From the NCBI GenBank assembly GCA_018056585.1, contig JAGPFK010000136.1, forward strand, positions 1 to 5,168: a DNA stretch of 5,168 bases. Reading direction: 5' to 3'. The position numbers and the translations under genes are program-made. Shown piece by piece: positions 1 to 5,168 of the stretch. The number at the start of each line of letters is the position of its first letter. The first letter of the stretch is position 1. Source of the DNA: Clostridia bacterium. Its GTDB lineage: Bacteria > Bacillota > Clostridia > Saccharofermentanales > UBA5734. The notes under the pieces were generated by a model. The model saw only the letters and a program-made list of their open reading frames with translations. It made no database searches and was not told where the DNA came from.

Positions 1-1
1 C

Positions 2-30
2 TTGCTCCCCTATCTTTTCAGCCCTATAAT
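2..30 (+). promoter_or_regulatory. Sigma-A-type promoter of the three-gene operon
   Basis: A perfect TATAAT -10 box lies at 25-30. A weaker -35 box, TTGCTC (three of six consensus bases), lies at 2-7, giving the ideal 17-base spacing. Transcription would begin near 36-38 and leave a leader of about 40 bases before the deaminase start codon. The position suggests that the deaminase is the first gene of the operon. The -35 box is at the window edge, so anything further upstream is unseen. Confidence 0.55.
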
Positions 31-37
31 AGAAAAC

Positions 38-52
38 GATTGTGAACCAATC
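38..52. promoter_or_regulatory. Possible operator over the transcription start
   Basis: GATTG at 38-42 and CAATC at 48-52 form a perfect 5-base inverted repeat around a 5-base centre, sitting just downstream of the -10 box where a repressor would block initiation. Overlapping it, 30-44 (TAGAAAACGATTGTG) resembles the left half and CG core of a CcpA catabolite-response element, but the right half fits poorly. Sugar operons of Bacillota are commonly controlled by LacI, RpiR or GntR repressors, but no regulator gene is visible here. Short arms make chance a real alternative. Confidence 0.22.
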
Positions 53-78
53 TTTTTTCACTCTTTAAGGAGGCTACC

Positions 79-831
79 ATGAAGATCTGTATTTTTAAAA
101 CACCGGAAGATCTTGGCAAAGCGGCTGCTGAACAAGCCGCAAAGGTTCTGAATGAAGCCATCTGCAAAAAAGGGAAAGCCAGGCTTGTTCTTTCAACAGG
201 CCAATCTCAGTTTGAAACCCTGCAGGCGTTAGTTGAAAGCGACGTTGACTGGAAAAAAGTAGAGATGTTTCACCTCGACGAATATATTGGCTTACCCATC
301 ACCCATGAAGCAAGTTTCAGGCGCTATCTCATGGATCGCTTCATCAGCAAAGTTCCCCTGATGGCCGTGCATCTTGTTGATGGTGAGGGTGATGTAAAGG
401 AAACCATAAAAAAATTAAACGAAGCCATTAAAGCAGAGCCGATTGACCTCGGCCTGATCGGCATTGGTGAAAATGCGCACATTGCTTTCAACGACCCGCC
501 GGCTGATTTTACAACTCAAGAGCCCTTTATCATCGTCGAATTAGATGAAAATTGTAAAAAGCAGCAAGTGCGGGAAGGTTGGTTTCCAGATTTGGAGCAT
601 GTACCGGACAAAGCCATTTCTATGTCCGTTCAGCAAATACTCAAATGCAGAACCATCATTTCCTGTGTGCCTCATGCTGTCAAAGCAAAAGCTGTTAAAA
701 TGACATTGGAAAGTCCCGTATCGAATCAGATCCCGGCAACAATCCTGAAAACACATCCGGATGTCACATTATACCTGGATGAGGCATCCGCCTCTTTGCT
801 GACGCCGGAACTGATCCGCCAATTTACATAA
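79..831 (+). CDS. nagB: Glucosamine-6-phosphate deaminase family protein (NagB-like)
   Basis: Predicted cytoplasmic enzyme converting glucosamine 6-phosphate to fructose 6-phosphate plus ammonia, the last step feeding amino sugars into glycolysis. The 250-residue length is close to the short Bacillus-type NagB and shorter than the 266-residue E. coli enzyme. Family landmarks in order are the phosphate-binding STGQS loop (39-43), the HLDEYIGL block with the expected catalytic Asp67, the ring-opening block GIGENAHIAFNDP (128-140) with His134, and a C-terminal HPDVTLYLDEAS segment (226-237). At the site matching E. coli Asp141 there is Asn132, followed by Ala133, and the usual Glu148 position is Asp139, so this is a divergent subgroup. 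The start is fixed by AAGGAGG at 67-73, five bases before the ATG. It is the first gene of the operon, with 26 bases to the next. A related sugar-phosphate isomerase or lactonase-type member cannot be excluded. Confidence 0.82.
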   Translation: MKICIFKTPEDLGKAAAEQAAKVLNEAICKKGKARLVLSTGQSQFETLQALVESDVDWKKVEMFHLDEYIGLPITHEASFRRYLMDRFISKVPLMAVHLVDGEGDVKETIKKLNEAIKAEPIDLGLIGIGENAHIAFNDPPADFTTQEPFIIVELDENCKKQQVREGWFPDLEHVPDKAISMSVQQILKCRTIISCVPHAVKAKAVKMTLESPVSNQIPATILKTHPDVTLYLDEASASLLTPELIRQFT

Positions 832-857
832 ATGAATTGATCGAATAGAGGTTTTTC

Positions 858-2804
858 ATGAATCTGGCCTTGTATCCGACCATTCTGACCCCCTTTACGA
901 ACGATAATGTGATCGATTTCGCATCTCTGGACCGATTCATCAGCCATTTGTTTAAAAACCATTGTGATGGACTGTTTGCCGTCTGCCAATCCAGTGAAAT
1001 GTTTTATTTAAGCGAAGAAGAAAAGCTTGAACTGGCACGCTTTTGTATCGATCGCTGTCATCAGAATGGAAAAAAGTGTCTCGTTTCGGGACACACCCAG
1101 GATATGATCGAAGATCAAATCCATTATCTGCAAAAGCTGTCGCGTCTTCAGGCGGACGCTGTCATTCTGGTAACCAATCGTTTGGCCGGCAAAGCTGAAA
1201 GCGATGAGATTCTGATCGAAAATCTTAAGACGATCATCAGCCAGCTGGATCCGGAGACGCGCCTGGGCTTATATGAATGCCCTTATCCATACAAAAGGCT
1301 CTTGTCCGGCCCAGTCATTGATTTTTTAATTTCAACAGGCCGCTTCGATTTTATTAAGGATACCTCCTGTCAAATCGAAATCATTCGCTCGCGCCTTCGG
1401 CAAATTAAAGAATCGACAATCAGGCTTTACAACGCGAATGCTGCGACATTAATGGAAAGCATCGCTGACGGCGCTGCCGGGTACTCAGGTGTTATGCTCA
1501 ATTTCATACCTGAGCTTTTTTCGCTTGTCCGGCGATATCTTAACGACGAAACAGCACCGCCAGGCCTTGTTCCATTACAGCGTCATGTTCGAAGCGCTGC
1601 GGAGTTGGCTGAATTCATCACTCTGGCCAGTGTCTATGAGTATCAGAAATATCCGCTCAATGCAAAGCACTATCTGGTTCAAAAAGGAATTTTTCAAACG
1701 GATCTGACACGGTGCACAACAGATAAAATCAGTGAGTCGCAGCATAAAGAACTGTTAGCTTTAGCAAACCGGGCAGAAAAAACCAGAAGCAAGGTTGGAT
1801 TATTCTCAGACCGTTTGCTGATTTTCCCTGAAAACCAATTTTTTAACAGCTGTCATGCCTCAACCGTCCTCCCCCTTGAGGATGGAACGATTCTGGTTTC
1901 TTATTTTGCCGGTTCTGCAGAGGGGCAGGATGATGTGGGAATTTGGCTGTCAAAACGGGTCAATGGGCATTGGCAGGATCCAAAATGCATTGCCAAAATT
2001 GCCGATGAGCCTCATTGGAATCCGGTTCTTTTTTTATCAGGCGGCTTTATTCGTCTGGTGTTTAAGGTCGGCAGGCAAATTTCATCCTGGAAGAGTTACA
2101 CCATGGTGTCTGAAGATCAGGGTGAGACATGGACAAAAGCTGTGCCTTATCCGTTTCCCAACGAAGCCGGCGGCCCCGTTCGCAGCAAACCCATCCGCTT
2201 GTCCAATGGCCTGTGGCTCGCACCTAATTCAGACGAAACAGAAGAAGCCTGGCTGCCGCGTGTTGATATCTCATATGATGAAGGAGCCTCATTTCCAGTC
2301 TCTGTTCCTGTTCCCATCAACAGAACCGATCCGAAAAGGCATACTTATTTGGCCGGGAAAGGCGCAATCCAACCAACCTTATGGGAGAGCCGCCCTGGTT
2401 TCGTGCACCTTTTTTTACGCACCACAGCCGGATTTATTTTTCGTTCTGATTCAACCGATGATGGCCAAACTTGGTGTGAAGCCTACAACACCTATTTACC
2501 GAACAACAACAGCGGCATAGATGTTGCAAAGGCTGGATCGGACCTTTATCTCGCATTGAACCCGATTTCAGGCAATTGGGCCAGCAGAAATCCGCTTGTT
2601 GTCTGGAAATCTGCTGATAACGGACTGACCTTTGATCATGCTCTGACCCTGGACTGTCTGGAAACCGATCCCCAACAGCAAACCGATGCGGAATACGCCT
2701 ATCCCGCGGCCGTAACAATGAATGGAAAGTTATTTATTTCTTATACTTACCTGCGCCGACAAATTGCTTTTTGTGAAATTGCGCTTTGTCCTGGTAAAGG
2801 ATAA
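858..2804 (+). CDS. Fusion of DapA/NanA-family aldolase and sialidase-like Asp-box propeller
   Basis: A 648-residue protein of two domains. Residues 1 to about 305 form a DapA/N-acetylneuraminate lyase-type TIM barrel of normal family length, with the catalytic Tyr139 (GLYECPYPYK) and Schiff-base Lys167 (FIKDTS), each two residues beyond Tyr137 and Lys165 of E. coli NanA. The usual GxTGE loop reads CQSSE (43-47). Residues about 315-645 resemble the BNR_2 predicted-neuraminidase family: an entry block NSCHASTVLPLEDG (330-343), then four Asp-boxes at 418-425 (SEDQGETW), 472-479, 532-539 and 585-592. The canonical sialidase FRIP motif is not seen. There is no signal peptide or membrane segment, so it should act in the cytosol. 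Expected chemistry is release of a keto-acid sugar or related glycoside and its split into pyruvate and a smaller sugar; the substrate is inferred only. The start ATG follows AGAGG (847-851) by six bases. No Met occurs between residues 213 and 416, so the second domain has no ATG of its own. Confidence 0.85.
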   Translation: MNLALYPTILTPFTNDNVIDFASLDRFISHLFKNHCDGLFAVCQSSEMFYLSEEEKLELARFCIDRCHQNGKKCLVSGHTQDMIEDQIHYLQKLSRLQADAVILVTNRLAGKAESDEILIENLKTIISQLDPETRLGLYECPYPYKRLLSGPVIDFLISTGRFDFIKDTSCQIEIIRSRLRQIKESTIRLYNANAATLMESIADGAAGYSGVMLNFIPELFSLVRRYLNDETAPPGLVPLQRHVRSAAELAEFITLASVYEYQKYPLNAKHYLVQKGIFQTDLTRCTTDKISESQHKELLALANRAEKTRSKVGLFSDRLLIFPENQFFNSCHASTVLPLEDGTILVSYFAGSAEGQDDVGIWLSKRVNGHWQDPKCIAKIADEPHWNPVLFLSGGFIRLVFKVGRQISSWKSYTMVSEDQGETWTKAVPYPFPNEAGGPVRSKPIRLSNGLWLAPNSDETEEAWLPRVDISYDEGASFPVSVPVPINRTDPKRHTYLAGKGAIQPTLWESRPGFVHLFLRTTAGFIFRSDSTDDGQTWCEAYNTYLPNNNSGIDVAKAGSDLYLALNPISGNWASRNPLVVWKSADNGLTFDHALTLDCLETDPQQQTDAEYAYPAAVTMNGKLFISYTYLRRQIAFCEIALCPGKG

Positions 2805-2810
2805 GAAGCA

Positions 2811-4046
2811 ATGGCTGATAGAAAGATCAAGTTGCAAAAACGGATTCTCTTACTCAGCTTTCTGGCCTATACTCTTGCTTACACACTCAGGGTCAACATC
2901 GCCGTGGCCATTCCTGTTCTTGTTAAAGAGCGCGCGGTTACTTACACACAGATGGGGTGGGTCAATAGTCTTTATTTCATTTTTTATATGGGTGGACAGC
3001 TTCTGAATGGCTATCTGGGTGATCATGTCAACAGTAAAGCTCTTGTCATTTCAGGCCTCCTCTTTTCAGCTTTATGTAACTTGGGCGTTGCGTTTGCGCC
3101 CTCATTTATTTTGCTTGCTGCCTGCTGGTCTCTGAATGGCTTGGCTCAATCGATGCTATGGGCCCCACTCATCAAAACACTTTCTCTCTGGTTCTATGAT
3201 TTTCAGTTAGAACGCGTTTCGTTTATCATGTCGCTGAGCACGGTCATCGGCTATGCGCTCTCCTGGGGCGTTTCGTCAATCCTTTTAAAGCATGTAGGCT
3301 TCCTGCCTGTCTTTTATATTCCGGCTGTCCTTGTTCTGCTGTTTTCTCTTGTGATGATTTTGTTTTTTCAAAGCAATCCGGACCACACCCTTTTTGTTCC
3401 AACCCAACCAATCGCGCAAAATGAAAAAGCAAAGCTTCCGGTTGGCCAGTTTTTACGCCTCATCCATGTCCCCAGTTTACTTTTGGTCGCCTTGTCACAA
3501 GGCATGATTCGGGAAGGCATCAGCGTTTGGTTTCCAACCCTCATTTCGGAGTCGGGTTATTTCCCAGAAGGTTCTCCCTTTATTATTTTGGTTATTGTTC
3601 CCTTCACCAACTTATGCGGCATTCTCTTTGTGCGGCATGTCAGCCGATATTTGAAGCATGACAGTCTGAAAACATTGCTTTTCGTTTTTATGCTGATAAC
3701 TGGGCTTGCCCTGCTGCTCAATCTGGAAATCCAGTCTTTTGGGTTGATTCTCCTGCTGATGGTTCTTTTGTTGGCCTTAACATACGGACTTTCGCCGATT
3801 CTGACCTCTGCCATCCCTTTTCAATATGTAAGCTTTCAGTATGTTTCATTACTGGCCGGACTCATAGATTTTTCAATTTATATGGGAGCAGCCGTTTCCA
3901 GTGCTATTTCAGGCAAAATCGCCGACCACCATCCATGGAACCGAGTCATGCTCCTGTGGCTGATTGCCGCTGTTGTCGGTCTGGCTGTGGCGGCCTGGCG
4001 TTTTTTTCTGGACCTCAATCAACAAAACAAAGATCTTTCAGCATAG
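2811..4046 (+). CDS. Major facilitator transporter, OPA (GlpT/UhpT-like) family
   Basis: A 411-residue inner-membrane carrier with twelve hydrophobic segments, roughly at 11-36, 47-69, 76-95, 99-118, 137-158, 163-186, 221-243, 256-275, 286-304, 308-330, 345-366 and 377-400, and a central polar loop at about 187-215. The first helix motif YTLRVNIAVAIP and the seventh helix GMIREGISVWFPTL align by eye with the GlpT segments that carry Arg45 and Arg269, placing Arg27 and Arg234 at the substrate-anion site. GQLLNGYLGD (62-71) matches the loop after helix 2 in this family. OPA carriers usually exchange organophosphates for phosphate, but members near sugar-acid operons may move other anions. The gene starts six bases after the fusion gene; its ribosome binding site AAAGGA (2796-2801) lies inside the end of that gene, so coupled translation is likely. 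It probably imports the substrate of the two enzymes; the exact substrate is unknown. Confidence 0.85.
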   Translation: MADRKIKLQKRILLLSFLAYTLAYTLRVNIAVAIPVLVKERAVTYTQMGWVNSLYFIFYMGGQLLNGYLGDHVNSKALVISGLLFSALCNLGVAFAPSFILLAACWSLNGLAQSMLWAPLIKTLSLWFYDFQLERVSFIMSLSTVIGYALSWGVSSILLKHVGFLPVFYIPAVLVLLFSLVMILFFQSNPDHTLFVPTQPIAQNEKAKLPVGQFLRLIHVPSLLLVALSQGMIREGISVWFPTLISESGYFPEGSPFIILVIVPFTNLCGILFVRHVSRYLKHDSLKTLLFVFMLITGLALLLNLEIQSFGLILLLMVLLLALTYGLSPILTSAIPFQYVSFQYVSLLAGLIDFSIYMGAAVSSAISGKIADHHPWNRVMLLWLIAAVVGLAVAAWRFFLDLNQQNKDLSA

Positions 4047-4258
4047 GACATCTTCCGTTTTTGCTCTGATGATGCACCGTTCACCTGCAGCAGGGAAACA
4101 TGAGTGAAAACACACTGCTTCCCGAGATATGTGCCTGTTTGGCCACCGACTGACAGTCCATTCGCTTCGAGCAACTGTCCAGGCAAGGTACATGAAATCT
4201 CAACTTTTACCGTATCCTTGTTCCAGACAATCAGTATGTGTCCCTCGTATGATCAAAT

Positions 4259-4279
4259 CGCGCCGTACCCATCGGCGCG
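4259..4279. repeat. GC-rich stem-loop, 7-base perfect arms
   Basis: CGCGCCG (4259-4265), a 7-base loop TACCCAT, and CGGCGCG (4273-4279) form a strong hairpin on either strand. It lies 213 bases beyond the transporter stop. The + strand continues TTATCCC and the minus strand ATTTGATC, so there is no proper U-tract and it is a poor rho-independent terminator. It sits within the decayed gene and may be chance or a residual structure that slows transcription. Confidence 0.25.
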
Positions 4280-4346
4280 TTATCCCATCTGGACTGAAGA
4301 ATGTATTTGATATGCAACGTTCTGGCCGGCATACATCGAAGGTCAA

Positions 4347-4363
4347 GATGATCATTGATCATC
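4347..4363. repeat. 17-base palindrome GATGATCA-T-TGATCATC
   Basis: Two perfect 8-base arms (4347-4354 and 4356-4363) flank a single central T. It covers one of the in-frame stops of the decayed minus-strand gene. The shape would fit a dimeric regulator site, but there is no promoter or gene start beside it, so a function is not supported beyond the symmetry itself. Confidence 0.2.
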
Positions 4364-4795
4364 AGGGTCCTGAATGCGCCACTCGCCCAGCCACATTTCC
4401 CCGGCTAACGCTGTATTACGGCCTGATCTTTTGCATGGCGCGGATAAGGCCGCCACCATATGAACCGTCTGCATCGACCCGTTTGCGGATTTCCGTACAA
4501 TCTTCCCACAAGATTCCTTTTGATACAGGGGAGAAAAATCGGTTACGCTCTGACAAGGCAGATTCTGTGTCGTTTTTAAACACCGTCTCATCATACTCAG
4601 CCAGCCCGTAATAAGAGAGAAGAATGGTGTCTGTTTCCTCGCCGTCATGTATCAGATAAGGCTGATCATTATTGAATGCCGAATCCTTTTTTGTACCGAA
4701 ATGCTTTTGCGGTATGATCATCTCCCAGTGCCAGGCCATCTGACATCCATCCTTACACATTGCTGACATTGGCATCATACTCTAAAAAAACTCAC

Positions 4796-5068
4796 TTAAA
4801 AAATCATCTCCGGCATGGAAAGGACCTGAAATTCGTCTGTAATAAGAAAGTGTTCAATCAAGCCAATATAAAAAGCCCCTTCTTTTAATTTTTCATCTGT
4901 TCCATAAAGCCTAAAAAACAAAGGCACCCATATTCCTTCTCCAGAAGATAGCGAGTAGTGAACATGGCTCAAAAACGCCCCATATAAACTCATTTCAATT
5001 TGAGCAAGCTCTGGGCACATTTGACTGAAACGTAAAAATTGTGGCAGGATAATTCGTCTGGATTTCAT
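4796..5068 (-). CDS. Small AT-rich hypothetical protein
   Basis: From the ATG at 5066-5068 this encodes 90 residues, soluble and rich in aromatic residues, with no signal peptide or membrane helix. The frame is also open upstream, through a TTG at 5087-5089, to a stop at 5147-5149. Only AGGA (5072-5075), three bases before the ATG, hints at a ribosome binding site, so the start is uncertain and a 5' truncated remnant is possible. Features seen are CPELAQIEMSLYGAFLSHVHYSL in the first third (read across two adjoining stretches), then GIWVPLFFRLYG and FYIGLIEHFLITDEF. The layout faintly recalls small uncharacterised or immunity-like proteins with a PEL...LL.H pattern (DUF7674-like), but this is a weak impression. 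GC over 4801-5090 is about 38% by hand count, well below the operon, suggesting a different origin. It ends at a run of six T on its own strand; one more T would extend it by only five codons (LSEFF). Confidence 0.42.
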   Translation of the reverse strand: MKSRRIILPQFLRFSQMCPELAQIEMSLYGAFLSHVHYSLSSGEGIWVPLFFRLYGTDEKLKEGAFYIGLIEHFLITDEFQVLSMPEMIF

Positions 5069-5168
5069 GGATCCTAAGATATTCTTCAAATAAAGTGCAA
5101 AATATGCGCCCTGTATGCGCTTTTTGCCGCAAGCTGAAATCGGTGTCTACGAAAAAACATATACCTCA

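Larger units (their letters stand above)
4019..4778 (-). pseudogene. Decayed gene of unrecognised family, convergent with the operon
   Basis: Reading leftward, 4778 to 4419 gives an open, protein-like frame of 120 residues (containing MAWHWEMIIP, NNDQPYLIHDG, SERNRFFSPVSKGILWEDC and DADGSYGGG) that ends at a stop at 4416-4418. Near 4420 the reading shifts to another frame, which continues sensibly (NTALAGEMWLGEWRIQDPDD) down to a stop at 4019-4021 but is broken by TGA at 4352-4354, TGA at 4343-4345, TAA at 4280-4282 and TGA at 4253-4255. Each stop is one transition from TGG, CAA or CGA. The last part (YEGHILIVWNKDTVKVEI onward, from 4249) is open for about 75 codons. A stop at 4782-4784 lies just upstream of the first frame, there is no ribosome binding site, and the N-terminus looks lost. 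The composition, about 50% GC, matches the operon rather than the AT-rich neighbour. The 3' end overlaps the transporter gene slightly. I do not recognise the family; a carbohydrate-active enzyme is only a guess from the many aromatic residues and the location. Confidence 0.6.

Noticed and set aside
1855..2520. 221-residue + strand frame inside the fusion gene
   Set aside because: It is in another frame of a gene with clear Asp-box motifs, has no ribosome binding site and an unlikely composition.
3816..3845. Tandem five-residue repeat FQYVS-FQYVS in the transporter (residues 337-346)
   Set aside because: The segment length from IP to AG matches my recollection of other OPA carriers, so nothing seems inserted; the codons of the two units also differ. 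It looks like chance similarity.
4047..4125. Rho-independent terminator after the transporter gene
   Set aside because: Only short stems such as GGGAA/TTCCC with no following T-run could be drawn; not convincing.
4253..4354. TGA read as tryptophan (alternative genetic code or recoding)
   Set aside because: The three intact genes contain no in-frame TGA and their Trp codons are TGG, and a TAA stop and a frameshift also occur here. Pseudogene decay is simpler.
4229..4372. Third minus-strand frame across this stretch (containing RWDNAPMGTARFDH)
   Set aside because: Using it would need two extra frameshifts. Staying in one frame with four transition-type stops joins both flanks and gives a more protein-like sequence.
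4129..4611. 160-residue + strand frame (and the 68-residue one at 4104-4310)
   Set aside because: Rich in Arg, Ser and Pro with no recognisable motif or ribosome binding site; it is the antisense shadow of the decayed minus-strand gene, which reads far better.
5090..5168. A second minus-strand frame entering from the right edge (GICFFVDTDFSLRQK...)
   Set aside because: It runs as an alternate frame over the start of the small AT-rich gene and ends inside it, with no motif to support it.

Overview
The window looks like a chromosomal sugar-utilisation locus from a Bacillota-type (Gram-positive, low to mid GC) bacterium. The reasons are a strong AAGGAGG ribosome binding site, a sigma-A-like promoter with a perfect TATAAT, tight gene spacing, and family resemblances (inferred by eye). 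Sampled lines of the operon are roughly 40-65% GC, around 48% overall. No species can be named.

Positions 1-4046 hold a complete-looking three-gene operon on the + strand. It has a promoter at 2-30 and a possible operator over the expected transcription start. The genes are a NagB-type glucosamine-6-phosphate deaminase (79-831), a 648-residue fusion of a DapA/NanA-family aldolase with a sialidase-like Asp-box propeller (858-2804), and a 12-helix major facilitator transporter of the organophosphate (OPA, GlpT/UhpT-like) type (2811-4046). Gaps are 26 and 6 bases, and the third ribosome binding site lies inside the end of the second gene. The inferred scheme is that the transporter imports an anionic sugar or glycoside. 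The cytosolic fusion protein then releases and cleaves a keto-acid sugar into pyruvate plus an (amino) sugar, and the deaminase feeds the amino sugar into glycolysis. The kinase, epimerase and deacetylase of a classical sialic acid pathway are absent from the window, so the true substrate is open.

Positions 4047-4784 carry no intact gene. On the minus strand they hold a decayed coding sequence convergent with the operon: one good reading frame, one frameshift, then a second frame interrupted by four stops, each one transition away from a Trp, Gln or Arg codon. No convincing rho-independent terminator follows the transporter gene. Two inverted repeats (4259-4279 and 4347-4363) lie inside the decayed gene.

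Positions 4796-5068 hold a small minus-strand reading frame of about 38% GC, clearly more AT-rich than the rest, of unknown function. I see no gene in the last 80 bases (5090-5168), although the small frame stays open back to a stop at 5147-5149.

The most notable item is the aldolase-sialidase-like fusion: both halves of a 'release then split' pathway on one cytoplasmic polypeptide, next to a deaminase and a transporter.
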